The notes: a model not told the origin generated them from the sequence alone. A stretch of 24,710 nucleotides of DNA from Oxalobacteraceae bacterium UBA6018 (GCA_002428015.1 DIZW01000029.1:54665-79374), one strand, 5' to 3'; positions 12,905-22,306 are shown, numbered from the stretch's first letter. Program-made: numbers and translations.

Positions 12905-14189
12905 CGAGGGGCTTGCTGCGCTTGATCAGGAAGCGCGCCATCGCCAGCAGGCCAGTGCGCACAGGCCCCAGCACCGCCGCGTGATGCAACAGGTGCAGGC
13001 TGACGTACATCAGGCGCGCGACCGTGCCTTCGACGAACCAGTGCAAGCCCTTTAACGACCCCATCAAACTGCCCACCGTCGTGGTGTGGCCGAACGACAC
13101 CAGCGAGCCGTAATCGCGGTACACATAAGGCGCGTCGCCGGGCGGCTTGCCCTTGGCCTGGCGCAGCAGGCGCGCGGCCAGGTAGTCGGACTGCTGGTGC
13201 GCGGCCTGGGCGCGCGGCGGCACCAGCTTGCCGTCGGCGCCGGCGCAGGCCGCGCAGTCGCCCAGCGCATACACATCCGCCACCCCGCGCACGCGCAGCG
13301 ATGCGTCGACCTCGATCTGCCCGCCCTTGTTCAGCGCAAGGCCCAGGGTGGACAGGAACTGCGGCGCGCGGATGCCGGCCGCCCACACGCACAGGTCGGC
13401 CGGATACGTATGGCCCGCCTGGTCGCTGACCTGGTCGGCGCCGATGGCGGTGACGCGGCAATCCGTGACGACGCGGATGTCGCGCTCGCCCAGCAGCCTG
13501 GTGGCCGCGTCCGCTACGCGCTCGGGGAGCGGCGCCAGGATGCGCGGCGCGCCTTCGAGCAGGGTGATGCGCACATCGCGGCGCGGCTGCAGGTCCTGGA
13601 AGCCGTAGCTGGCGTACACGCCGCTCGCTTCGCGCAGTTCGGCGGCCAGCTCCACGCCGGTGGCGCCGCCGCCGATGATGACGATGTCGACCCCGGCGGC
13701 CTGGTCGCGCGCCTTGCGCGTCTCGGCCTGCATCAGCAGTTTGAGCAGTTGGAGGCGGAAGTGCTCGGCGTCCTCAGGGGCGTTCAGCGAGATGGTGTGC
13801 TCGGCGGCGCCAGGCACGCCGAAATAATTGGAGACGCTGCCCACCGCGATGACCAGCGTGGAATAGGCGATCGTGCGCTGCGGGAGCAGATCGTCGCCCT
13901 GCTCGGTGTGGACGGGCGCGACCGTCAGGCATTTGTTGGGAGCGTCGAGCGCGCTCAGGGCGCCATAGACGAAGGTGAAGCCATTGTCGTGCGCCAGCAT
14001 CTGGTACGACAGGCCTTCCTGGTGGATATCGAGGGTGCCCGCCGCCACTTCGTGCAGCGAGGGCTTCCAGATGTGCGACTGGCGGCAGTCGACCAGCATC
14101 ACGTTGGCGGGGCCGAGCTTGCGTCCCAGCTTGCTGGCCAGTTCCAGGCCGCCGGCGCCGCCGCCGACAATGACGATATTGCCTTTCAA
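12891..14189 (-). CDS. ndh: Type II NADH dehydrogenase, FAD-dependent
   Basis: A 432-residue peripheral membrane flavoprotein that oxidises NADH and reduces quinone without pumping protons. Visible features, numbered from TTG 14189: FAD-binding GGGAGG at 9-14; a second Rossmann fold for NADH with GGGATG at 173-178; GDCA at 310-313, which contacts FAD; AQAAHQQ at 327-333, the quinone-site motif of this family; and a C-terminal segment about 375-422 able to attach to the membrane. The TTG start is chosen because GGGAG lies five bases upstream and the protein then begins MKGNIVIVGGG as usual; ATG 14240 adds 17 unsupported residues without a ribosome site. The His-rich gene lies 78 bases upstream on the same strand. 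The product could feed electrons to the cbb3 oxidase encoded nearby. Related flavoproteins make ndh likely, not certain. Confidence 0.88.
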   Translation of the reverse strand: MKGNIVIVGGGAGGLELASKLGRKLGPANVMLVDCRQSHIWKPSLHEVAAGTLDIHQEGLSYQMLAHDNGFTFVYGALSALDAPNKCLTVAPVHTEQGDDLLPQRTIAYSTLVIAVGSVSNYFGVPGAAEHTISLNAPEDAEHFRLQLLKLLMQAETRKARDQAAGVDIVIIGGGATGVELAAELREASGVYASYGFQDLQPRRDVRITLLEGAPRILAPLPERVADAATRLLGERDIRVVTDCRVTAIGADQVSDQAGHTYPADLCVWAAGIRAPQFLSTLGLALNKGGQIEVDASLRVRGVADVYALGDCAACAGADGKLVPPRAQAAHQQSDYLAARLLRQAKGKPPGDAPYVYRDYGSLVSFGHTTTVGSLMGSLKGLHWFVEGTVARLMYVSLHLLHHAAVLGPVRTGLLAMARFLIKRSKPLVKLH

Positions 14190-14267
14190 GTGAGCTCCCG
14201 TCCGTAAAGTTGACCATAAGTCTACTATGCGCGCACGCATCGCGCCGGACGGAAGCTGCGCTGCCGT

Positions 14268-14765
14268 TTAGTCCTTGCCGTGGCCGTGGCCGTGACCGTG
14301 ACCTTCGCCGTGGCCTCCGCCGTGACCCTCGTCGTGACCACGACCATGGCCGTGACCGTGGTCGTCATCGTCGTCGCGTTGATAGCCACGCTCTTCATGA
14401 CGCTGCTGCACGTACACGGGACCGGGTGCGTAGTGGTGCTGCTCGCGATAGCGCGGCGCGTAGGTGTTCTCATACCAGTCGTCGCGCACGAAGTACACCT
14501 GGCGGCCGCAGGCGTTGTAATGGCGGCAGTGCTTGCGCCAATCCCTCATCTGCCCCGGCGGCACGCGCAGGTACAGCGGTTCGGCAACGTAGCGGTAAGG
14601 CCGCTCGATGATGATGGGACGCTCATACACGACCGGCGGGCGGTAGTCGCCGATATCGATTTGGCCATAGAAGCCGGGTTGTCCGATGTTGAGATGGACG
14701 CTGGTCTGCGCCGACGCGGTGCTGCCGGCGGCGAGCAGTACGGCGGCGATAAGCAAGCTTTTCAT
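14268..14765 (-). CDS. Secreted protein with His/Gly/Asp-rich tail
   Basis: A 165-residue exported protein. Residues 1-19 are a signal peptide cleaved near ASA-QT. The mature domain (20-130) is rich in Tyr, Pro and Arg, with LRVPPGQMRDWRKHC about 66-80 and a Cys80/Cys86 pair that could form a disulfide in the periplasm. Residues 131-165 are low complexity: five Asp, then ten His spaced by Gly (HGHGHG type), a strong metal-binding signature for nickel, zinc, copper or cobalt. The start ATG 14765 has AGAGG about seven bases upstream; the frame runs further upstream without a ribosome site. It may share a transcript with the NADH dehydrogenase 78 bases downstream. Metal buffering in the periplasm is a reasonable inference; no family function is known to me. 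Confidence 0.82.
   Translation of the reverse strand: MKSLLIAAVLLAAGSTASAQTSVHLNIGQPGFYGQIDIGDYRPPVVYERPIIIERPYRYVAEPLYLRVPPGQMRDWRKHCRHYNACGRQVYFVRDDWYENTYAPRYREQHHYAPGPVYVQQRHEERGYQRDDDDDHGHGHGRGHDEGHGGGHGEGHGHGHGHGKD
14279..14371. repeat. Hexamer-like coding repeat for the His-rich tail
   Basis: Degenerate tandem units of GTGGCC/GTGACC (plus strand) encode alternating His-Gly residues in the tail of the minus-strand exported protein. Such tracts change length easily by slippage, so tail length may vary among strains. Confidence 0.7.
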
Positions 14766-14855
14766 GATGAGCCTCTGGTAGTGAATTCGGCGGTCAATGT
14801 AGCACTGACCATCGTGACAGTTTAACAGGAGCAACGATTAGCACCGTACGCTGGC

Positions 14856-14887
14856 GCACACAGCTTACGTGTGCTTACAAGATTTAC
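14856..14887. promoter_or_regulatory. Inverted and direct repeats between divergent genes
   Basis: GCACAC and GTGTGC form a perfect 6-bp inverted repeat (14856-14874). Overlapping it are three TTAC units at 14865, 14875 and 14884, spaced about one helical turn apart. Evenly spaced direct repeats of this kind are typical binding sites for OmpR/PhoB-type regulators. They lie between the His-rich gene (minus) and the small lipoprotein (plus), so could control either. Confidence 0.35.
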
Positions 14888-15024
14888 ACGGTCCGCGCAG
14901 CGGGGGAGATCCGACGCGGGCTGGCCGGCGCTGCGCGGCGCCGCGCGCGCCTTGATGCGGGTAGCATGGGATGTGTCGAACGCCAGGGATGGCGCCGCCG
15001 ACCGTTGTCAAAAAAGGGATTGCC

Positions 15025-15150
15025 ATGAGGCGACACCACTACCTGCCACGCGTCATCGCCGCCGTCTGCCTGCTGCTGTTGGCGGCCTGCGGCGACAAGC
15101 ACGAGCCAGTCAAGCCGACCGTCACCGTCGCCGCCGCGCCCACCGCCTGA
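15025..15150 (+). CDS. Small lipoprotein, 41 residues
   Basis: A 41-residue predicted lipoprotein. The N-terminus is positively charged (MRRHHYLPR), followed by a hydrophobic stretch and the lipobox LAAC with the modified Cys at 22. The mature peptide is only about 20 residues: CGDKHEPVKPTVTV followed by an Ala/Pro-rich end. AAGGGA with a five-base spacer precedes ATG 15025, an excellent ribosome site. Asp at position +2 is not found (it is Gly then Asp), so an outer-membrane destination is possible. Small lipoproteins of this form are common and mostly unstudied; I assign no function. It sits upstream of the DEAD-box helicase, which has its own candidate promoter. Confidence 0.75.
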   Translation: MRRHHYLPRVIAAVCLLLLAACGDKHEPVKPTVTVAAAPTA

Positions 15151-15167
15151 GGCCGCGGGCGCCGCGA

Positions 15168-15196
15168 TTGGCCAGGTCCGTCGCGGACAGGATAAA
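15168..15196 (+). promoter_or_regulatory. Candidate sigma-70 promoter for the DEAD-box helicase
   Basis: TTGGCC (15168-15173) and GATAAA (15191-15196) are separated by 17 bases; each matches consensus at four of six positions. Transcription would start about 28 bases before the ATG at 15231. Confidence 0.5.
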
Positions 15197-15230
15197 CTGT
15201 GGCCTTCTCCGTCGTTTCCAGGTTGTTTCC

Positions 15231-16490
15231 ATGTCGTTTGCTTCCCTTGGTCTAATCGATCCGCTGGTACGCACTGTCGAGTCGTTAGGCTATGCCACGC
15301 CGACGCCGGTGCAAGCCCAGGCCATCCCCGCCGTGCTCGCCAAGCGCGACATCATGGCCGCCGCCCAGACCGGCACCGGCAAGACCGCCGGCTTCGCCCT
15401 CCCCCTGCTGCAAAGACTGACCATGGAAGGCCCCCAGGTGGCCGCCAACTGCGTGCGCGTGCTGATCCTGGTGCCCACCCGTGAACTGGCCGAGCAGGTG
15501 CACGCCAGCGTGCGGACCTACGGCGCCGGCTTGCCGCTGCGCACGGCCGTGGCCTACGGCGGGGGCAGCATCAATCCGCAGATGATGAAGCTGCGCAAGG
15601 GCCTGGACCTGCTGGTGGCCACCCCGGGCCGCCTGCTCGACCTGTACCGCCAGAACGCCGTCCAGTTCACCCAGTTGCACACCCTGGTGCTCGACGAGGC
15701 CGACCGCATGCTCGACCTGGGCTTCGCGCGCGAGCTCGACGCCGTGTTCGCGGCCTTGCCGCGCCAGCGCCAGACCCTGCTGTTCTCGGCCACGTTCTCC
15801 GATCCGATCCGCGCGCTGGCGGCCCAGCTGCTGGTGGACCCGCTCAGCATCGAGGTCAGCCCGCGCAACAGCACGGTCAAGCGCATCCGCCAGTGGCTGG
15901 TCCCGGTCGACAAGAAGCGCAAGAGCGAACTGTTCCTGCACCTGCTGCGCAAGAAGCGCTGGCGCCAGGTGCTGGTGTTCGTCAAGACCCGGCGCGGCGT
16001 GGACGAACTGGTCGACACCCTGGCCGCCAACGGCATCGCGGCCGACGCGATCCACGGCGACAAGCCGCAGCCGGCGCGCCTGCGCGCGCTCGAGCGCTTC
16101 AAGTCCGGCCAGGCGGCGATCCTGGTGGCCACCGACGTGGCAGCGCGCGGCCTCGACATCGACGACCTGCCGCAGGTGGTCAACTTCGACCTTCCGATCG
16201 TGGCCGAGGACTACGTCCACCGCACCGGCCGCACCGGCCGCGCCGGCGCCGCCGGCGACGCGCTCTCGCTGGTGTGCGCCGACGAGGTCGACCTCCTGGC
16301 CGCGATCGAAGCGCTGACCGGCCAGCTTCTGGAGCGCATCGAGGAACCCGGCTTTGCGCCCGAGCACCGGGTCCCGCTCACCAGCGGCGGCGGCCAGGTG
16401 CTGAAGAAGCCCAAGAAGCCGAAGAAGAACAAGGCGCAGGCCGACGCCCCGGTGTCCCAAGTCGACGTGCGCTTCCTGAAACCCCGCTAG
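15231..16490 (+). CDS. rhlE: DEAD-box ATP-dependent RNA helicase, RhlE-like
   Basis: A 419-residue RNA helicase. All core motifs are visible: Q motif with F3 and Gln28; motif I AQTGTGKT at 45-52; PTRELAEQ at 82-89; TPGR at 131-134; DEAD at 155-158; SAT at 186-188; VFVKTRRG around 249-256; TDVAARGLDI at 301-310; HRTGRTGR at 330-337. The C-terminal tail after about 385 is short and lysine-rich (LKKPKKPKKNK at 391-401), suited to non-specific RNA contact. The short tail and motif spellings fit the RhlE group, involved in ribosome assembly and RNA turnover. The start is ATG 15231, since the upstream frame extension is translated noise across the lipoprotein gene. The P-type ATPase begins 17 bases after its stop, suggesting co-transcription. 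Confidence 0.93.
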   Translation: MSFASLGLIDPLVRTVESLGYATPTPVQAQAIPAVLAKRDIMAAAQTGTGKTAGFALPLLQRLTMEGPQVAANCVRVLILVPTRELAEQVHASVRTYGAGLPLRTAVAYGGGSINPQMMKLRKGLDLLVATPGRLLDLYRQNAVQFTQLHTLVLDEADRMLDLGFARELDAVFAALPRQRQTLLFSATFSDPIRALAAQLLVDPLSIEVSPRNSTVKRIRQWLVPVDKKRKSELFLHLLRKKRWRQVLVFVKTRRGVDELVDTLAANGIAADAIHGDKPQPARLRALERFKSGQAAILVATDVAARGLDIDDLPQVVNFDLPIVAEDYVHRTGRTGRAGAAGDALSLVCADEVDLLAAIEALTGQLLERIEEPGFAPEHRVPLTSGGGQVLKKPKKPKKNKAQADAPVSQVDVRFLKPR

Positions 16491-16507
16491 CCCCACCGGA
16501 GAGCCGC

Positions 16508-19027
16508 ATGCCAGCGTCGACGATCGACAGTTCTCCCTCGGGGCTTGGAGGCCTCACCGCGGCGCAGGCGGCCGACCGCCTTGCCGCCGACGGCCCCAAC
16601 GCCCTGCCGGCCACCAAACGGCGCACCCTGCTGCACATCGCGCTGGAAGCGGCGCGCGAACCCATGTTCCTTCTGCTCATCGGCGGCGCCCTGCTCTACC
16701 TGATGCTCGGGGAGATGCGCGAAGGAGCCTTCCTGATGGTCATGGTCGTTCTCACGCTGGGATTGACGCTCTACCAGGAAGGCAAGACCGAGCGCGCGCT
16801 GGACGCCCTACGCGAGTTGGCCAGCCCGCGCGCGCTGGTGGTGCGCGACGGCCAGCCGCTGCACATCGACAGCCGCGCCGTGGTGCTCGGCGACGTAATC
16901 GTGGTGGCCGAGGGCGACCGCGTACCCGCCGACGCCGACATGGTCGCCGGCCATGAACTGGCCGTTGACGAGTCGCTTCTGACGGGCGAATCGGTCGCGG
17001 TCGAAAAGTCGCCGGAAGGCGCCGATGCTGCGACGCGCAGGCTCTACGCCGGCACGGTGGTGGTCAAGGGCCACGCGCGCGCGCACGTGGTCGCCACCGG
17101 CGCGCGCAGCCAGATCGGCGCCATCGGCCAGGCCCTGCAAAACCTGGGGCCGGAACGCTCGCCGCTGCAGCGCCACACGGCACGCATGGTCGCCATATTC
17201 GCCATCCTGGGCCTGAGCTTGTCGGCCCTGCTGGTGCCCTACTACGGCCTGCGCCACGGTGACTGGATGCAGGGCCTGCTGGCCGGGATCGCGCTGGCGA
17301 TGTCGATGCTGCCGCAGGAATTCACGGTCGTGTTGGCCGTGTTCCCGGCGCTGGGCGCCTGGCGCCTGAGCCGCGCCAATGTGCTCACGCGCCGCCTGTC
17401 CGCGCTGGAAACGATGGGCGCGACCTCGGTGCTGTGCGTCGACAAGACTGGCACCCTGACCGAGAACCGCATGGCCGTGGTGCGCCTGCTGGCCGACGGC
17501 GCCGCCTGGGAACCTGCCGAGGGCGCACCGACCGCGGCGCAGGCACGCCTGGCTGAACTGGCAATCCTGGCCAGCGCCCCCGCGCCGTTCGACCCGATGG
17601 AGAGGGCTATCCACACGCTGGCCGCGCGACTGCCGACGACCTATCCGCACATGATCGGCGAGCGCCACCTGGCACGCGAGTACGCGCTGTCGTCCCAGCA
17701 GCGCTCGATGGCGCAGGCCTGGCGCGGCGCCGACGGCGTCCACCTGGTGGCGGCGAAGGGGGCGCCCGAAGCCATTTTCGCGCTGTGCCAGCTTGACGCC
17801 GGGAGGGCCGCGCAATTGGAGGGGGAGGTCGAAGCGATGGCCGCCGATGGCCTGCGCGTTCTCGGCGTAGCCTGCGCCCGTTGGCAGGGGGAACCGTGGC
17901 CGGCCACGCAGCATGGCTTCGCGTTCGAATTCGCCGGCCTGGTCGCGCTGGCCGACCCGCTGCGCGCCGACGTCCCCGAACAGGTCGCCCAATGCCACCA
18001 GGCCGGCATCCGCCTGGTGATGATCACGGGCGACTACCCGGCCACGGCCCAAGCGATCGCGCGCCAGGCCGGGATCGACTCTGGCCGCGTCATCAGCGGC
18101 GCCGAACTGGCCGCGCTGGACGACGCCGCGCTGCGCGACACACTACGCCATACGGCCGTGTGCGCCCGCATCGCGCCCGATCAGAAATTGCGCATCGTGC
18201 AGGCGCTCAAGGCCGGCGGCGCCATCGTCGGCATGACCGGCGACGGCGTCAACGACGCGCCTGCCCTGCGCGCGGCCCATGTCGGGGTGGCGATGGGCCA
18301 GCGCGGCACCGACGTGGCGCGCGAGGCGGCCGCGCTGGTGCTGCTGGACGACCGCTTCGGCTCGATCGTGGCGGCCGTGCGCGCCGGCCGCGCGCTCTAC
18401 AACGCCATGCAGCGCGCCATGAGCTACATCCTGTCGGTACACGTCGGCATCGCCGGGATGGCGCTGCTACCGCTGTTGTTGGACTGGCCGGTGCTGCTGT
18501 ACCCGATGCACATCGTGTTCATACAACTGCTGGTCGACCCGGCCTGCGCGCTGGCGTTTGAAAATGAGCCGCCCGAGCCGGACCTGATGCGGCGCGCGCC
18601 GCGCTCTCCCGACGCCCCGCTGTTCGGCGCGCGCACCATGGCGGCGGCCATGCTGCAGGGCGTGGCCGGCCTGACGGCGGTGATGCTGGGCTACGCCTGG
18701 GCCCTGCAGGCCCTGCCCCAGGACCAGGCGCGCGCCTTCGCCTTCGCCGCCCTGATCGTCAGCAACCTGGCGCAGATCTTCAGCAACCGCTCGCACTCGC
18801 GCTCGGCGCTGGACGTGCTGCGCGCGCCCAATCCGATGCTGTGGGCGGTGAGCGCCGGCGCGCTCACGCTGCTGCTGCTGGCCCTGTACCTGCCGCCGCT
18901 GGCCGCGGTGTTCCGCTTCGCTCCCTTATCGGCAATGCAACTATTGGCGGCGGCCGGCATCGGCATGAGCACCATGGTCTGGTTCGAGCTGTTGAAATTC
19001 GCGCGTCGCAGGCGCACAACTACCTGA
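16508..19027 (+). CDS. P2-type cation-transporting ATPase
   Basis: An 839-residue P-type ATPase of the inner membrane. Visible parts: N-terminal cation-ATPase domain (about 12-48); first two helices about 52-90; actuator domain with TGES at 159-162; helices 3-4 about 227-280; phosphorylation motif DKTGTLT with Asp312; nucleotide domain with KGAP at 418-421; hinge TGDGVNDAP at 577-585; helices 5-10 to the end. It has no CPC motif or heavy-metal domain, so it is not CcoI or a copper pump. Helix 4 reads MLPQEFTVV in place of the PEGLP of calcium pumps, and helix 6 has QLLVDPAC, retaining the metal-site Asp677. The cation is therefore unclear. GGAG lies six bases before ATG 16508. It follows the helicase by 17 bases and precedes the FNR regulator by 104 bases. 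Confidence 0.92.
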   Translation: MPASTIDSSPSGLGGLTAAQAADRLAADGPNALPATKRRTLLHIALEAAREPMFLLLIGGALLYLMLGEMREGAFLMVMVVLTLGLTLYQEGKTERALDALRELASPRALVVRDGQPLHIDSRAVVLGDVIVVAEGDRVPADADMVAGHELAVDESLLTGESVAVEKSPEGADAATRRLYAGTVVVKGHARAHVVATGARSQIGAIGQALQNLGPERSPLQRHTARMVAIFAILGLSLSALLVPYYGLRHGDWMQGLLAGIALAMSMLPQEFTVVLAVFPALGAWRLSRANVLTRRLSALETMGATSVLCVDKTGTLTENRMAVVRLLADGAAWEPAEGAPTAAQARLAELAILASAPAPFDPMERAIHTLAARLPTTYPHMIGERHLAREYALSSQQRSMAQAWRGADGVHLVAAKGAPEAIFALCQLDAGRAAQLEGEVEAMAADGLRVLGVACARWQGEPWPATQHGFAFEFAGLVALADPLRADVPEQVAQCHQAGIRLVMITGDYPATAQAIARQAGIDSGRVISGAELAALDDAALRDTLRHTAVCARIAPDQKLRIVQALKAGGAIVGMTGDGVNDAPALRAAHVGVAMGQRGTDVAREAAALVLLDDRFGSIVAAVRAGRALYNAMQRAMSYILSVHVGIAGMALLPLLLDWPVLLYPMHIVFIQLLVDPACALAFENEPPEPDLMRRAPRSPDAPLFGARTMAAAMLQGVAGLTAVMLGYAWALQALPQDQARAFAFAALIVSNLAQIFSNRSHSRSALDVLRAPNPMLWAVSAGALTLLLLALYLPPLAAVFRFAPLSAMQLLAAAGIGMSTMVWFELLKFARRRRTTT

Positions 19028-19131
19028 CCGAGGAATGCGCAAAGGCCAACGCGCAGCCGGTCTGTGCGGTATCATGCCGGGGTACGCGCTCGGCCGTCCT
19101 GGCGTCTTTTCGATTCGACAAGGTTTTTCCC

Positions 19132-19899
19132 ATGCCCAAGCCGCTTCCCTTCGTCCCGCCCTCCGAGATCAGCCTGGGTGCGATCAAGGCGAGCTGCGCC
19201 CAGTGCAGCATGCACCAGCTATGCCTACCGATGGGGCTGGACGAGGCCGACATCTCGCGCCTGGACCAGATCATCGGCCGGCGCCGGCGCCTGGTGCGCG
19301 ACGAGCGCCTGTACCAGATGGACGAACCGTTCCGCAACCTGTACGCGATCCGCTTCGGCCACTTCAAGACCTACCAGGTCAACGCCGGCGGCGAGCAGCA
19401 GATCACCGGCTTCCAGATGGCCGGCGAGCTGCTGGGCATGGACGCGATCAGCGCCGACCACCACCATTGCGACGCGGTGGCCTTGGAGGACAGCGAAGTG
19501 TGCGAAATCCCGTTCAGCCGCCTGGAGGAGCTGTTCGGGCAGGTGCCGACCCTGCTGCGCCATTTCCACCGCATCATGAGCCAGGAGATCACGCGCGAGC
19601 AGAACGTCATGCTCCTGCTTGGCAATATGCGCGCCGAGCAGCGCTTCGCGGTCTTCCTGGTCAACCTGTCGGCGCGTTACGCGGCGCGCGGCTACGCGGC
19701 CAACAGCTTCCAGTTGCGCATGTCGCGCGAAGACATCGGCAACTACCTGGGCCTGACCATCGAAAGCGTCAGCCGCCTGCTGTCGCGCTTTAAAAAGCAG
19801 GGCTGGATCAAGGTCGACAAGCGCGAGATGACCCTGCTCGACCCGGTCATGCTCAAGGCGATGGCGGCCGGCACCGAGCACTGCAGCCCGATGAGCTGA
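19132..19899 (+). CDS. fnr: FNR-type oxygen-sensing transcription regulator
   Basis: A 255-residue CRP/FNR regulator. The N-terminus holds CAQCSMHQLC (Cys22, Cys25, Cys31) and the fourth ligand is Cys124 in VCEIPF, the full set for an oxygen-labile [4Fe-4S] cluster as in E. coli FNR. The sensor barrel spans about 45-145, the dimer helix about 148-180, and the helix-turn-helix about 197-226 contains E211, S214 and R215, the E--SR recognition set that reads TTGAT-N4-ATCAA. Under low oxygen it should dimerise and control anaerobic and microaerobic genes. The start is ATG 19132 with AAGG nine bases upstream. It converges on the cco cluster with a gap of only 23 bases, and FNR-type control of cbb3 oxidase genes is well established. 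The cco promoter lies outside the window, so binding there cannot be checked. Confidence 0.95.
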   Translation: MPKPLPFVPPSEISLGAIKASCAQCSMHQLCLPMGLDEADISRLDQIIGRRRRLVRDERLYQMDEPFRNLYAIRFGHFKTYQVNAGGEQQITGFQMAGELLGMDAISADHHHCDAVALEDSEVCEIPFSRLEELFGQVPTLLRHFHRIMSQEITREQNVMLLLGNMRAEQRFAVFLVNLSARYAARGYAANSFQLRMSREDIGNYLGLTIESVSRLLSRFKKQGWIKVDKREMTLLDPVMLKAMAAGTEHCSPMS

Positions 19900-19922
19900 G
19901 AGCGCGCCGGCCCACGCCCCGC

Positions 19923-20174
19923 CTAGAATGGCGCGTCATGGTCCTCCGGCACCTGCGCCAGGTAGTAGGTCAGCGTGCCGGCCAGCGCGCACACCAGCCA
20001 AAAGAAGAAGAAGCCGACCGTGTACGCGCCCAGCGCCGTCAGGCCCAGGTCGGCCGGCAGCACCTCGCGCGGGTCGACCAGCGAGAAGAAGAATCCGTCC
20101 GCCAGCGCCGCCACCAGGAAAGCCGGCCACAGGACCGACATCGCCATGCGCCGCATGCCCTGCCCGCCCGTCAT
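19923..20174 (-). CDS. Small two-helix membrane protein coupled to ccoH
   Basis: An 83-residue membrane protein. Two predicted helices, about 12-32 (MSVLWPAFLVAALADGFFF) and about 44-72 (ending GTLTYYLAQ), are joined by a short loop DPREVLPADLG; the tail is acidic. It is not CcoS, which is shorter with a single helix, nor CcoQ, which is encoded elsewhere in this cluster. Its ATG overlaps the ccoH stop as ATGA, so the two are translationally coupled, and it is the last gene of the cco cluster. This context suggests a role in cbb3 oxidase assembly, stability or metal delivery, but I know of no experimental function. The long upstream extension of this frame is a shadow of ccoH. Confidence 0.8.
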   Translation of the reverse strand: MTGGQGMRRMAMSVLWPAFLVAALADGFFFSLVDPREVLPADLGLTALGAYTVGFFFFWLVCALAGTLTYYLAQVPEDHDAPF

Positions 20175-20710
20175 GGCGCGCGCACCGGGTCGGCGTCGAT
20201 CGCGACGGCGCTTTGCAGCGGCCAGTGCCACACCGCGGCCAGGCGCCATTCGCGCTGCTGGCCTTCCACCAGCACCTGCCAGCGCGCCCGTCCCAGGTCC
20301 GGCAGCGCCACGCTGAAGCGGCCCTGCGCGTCCGGACGCAGGTCGCGCGCGATGTCCTTGGCCGGCTGGGTGGCGTGCGCCAGGTACAGGTGCAGCGGCG
20401 CCGTGAAGGGCCGGCCGAAGCTGTCCACGCGGCCGGCCAGAACGCCGGTGGCGGCGTCGTAGTTCGCCTCGAAACGCATCTTCAGGGCGCTGGCGGCGCG
20501 GTCGCGGCGCAGGTCCTGGTTGATCGCCTTGCCCTGCATGTAGTAGTCGTCGACCACCAGCGCGTCCTGGCGCGTGAAAGCCAGGTAGCCGGTGTAGGAA
20601 CCGGCCACCACCACCAGCGCGGGGCCGAGCATCAACAGCCATGGCCAGCGCTGGGCGTACCAGGGCCGCGTGGTCGCGGTGCGCGAGATCAGGGGGGAAG
20701 CGGCATGCAT
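20171..20710 (-). CDS. ccoH: FixH/CcoH family cbb3 oxidase assembly protein
   Basis: A 179-residue membrane-anchored protein. A single transmembrane helix (about 24-44) follows a short cytoplasmic N-terminus; the rest is a periplasmic domain with VVDDYYMQGKAINQDL about 52-67, the conserved feature of the FixH family, then a strand-rich domain. CcoH is needed for assembly or stability of the cbb3 oxidase. The start is ATG 20710, with AAGGAG eight bases upstream; a TTG at 20716 is too close to that site. It should lie right behind ccoG, but the MITE-like element now separates them by about 200 bases. Its stop overlaps the next gene as ATGA. Confidence 0.9.
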   Translation of the reverse strand: MHAASPLISRTATTRPWYAQRWPWLLMLGPALVVVAGSYTGYLAFTRQDALVVDDYYMQGKAINQDLRRDRAASALKMRFEANYDAATGVLAGRVDSFGRPFTAPLHLYLAHATQPAKDIARDLRPDAQGRFSVALPDLGRARWQVLVEGQQREWRLAAVWHWPLQSAVAIDADPVRAP

Positions 20711-20760
20711 GAACAAATCTCCTTGTGGTTATACGCTGCGTCGAACGTCAACGGCCGGCC

Positions 20761-20918
20761 TAGTGTACTGAGTTGCAGATTCGTTGAATAAATATGGCGA
20801 GAATCATCCTGATACTGCGTCGCAAATGCTCACAAGGCCTCGGCCTTGCTGTGCTTTGCTCCTTGTCTGAGGGCGATTTCGCCACATTTATTATTCAATG
20901 AACTAGCAACTCAGGGCA

Positions 20919-20921
<3 letters not shown>
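20761..20921. mobile_element. MITE-like element flanked by TA at the ccoG stop codon
   Basis: A 157-bp segment (20763-20919) with imperfect terminal inverted repeats of about 40 bases. The left end reads GTGTACTGAGTTGC and the right end, reverse-complemented, GTGCCCTGAGTTGC; over the first 29 bases 23 match, and similarity continues through TTGAATAA to TGGCGA. A TA dinucleotide flanks both sides, as expected for TA-targeting elements of the IS630/Tc1-mariner type. No transposase is encoded. Internal hairpins include CAAGGCC/GGCCTTG and GGCGA/TCGCC. The right-hand TA plus the element's first base makes the TAG stop of ccoG. The family assignment is inferred from the flanks alone. Confidence 0.75.

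Positions 20922-22306
<1,385 letters not shown>

Noticed and set aside
14190..14240. ATG 14240 as start of the NADH dehydrogenase
   Set aside because: It has no ribosome site and adds 17 residues before the FAD motif, while TTG 14189 has GGGAG at five bases.
14279..14371. CRISPR-like or intergenic tandem repeat
   Set aside because: The repeat is short, lies inside a gene and encodes the His-Gly tail; there are no spacers.
14871..15230. N-terminal extension of the DEAD-box helicase
   Set aside because: The helicase family begins at ATG 15231; the upstream open frame crosses a better-supported lipoprotein gene and reads as non-protein sequence.
15893..16507. N-terminal extension of the P-type ATPase
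   Set aside because: It overlaps the helicase in another frame; ATG 16508 has a good ribosome site and gives the normal ATPase N-terminus.
16508..19027. Copper pump CcoI of the cbb3 cluster
   Set aside because: There is no CPC motif in helix 4 position and no N-terminal metal-binding domain; the sequence is of P2 type.
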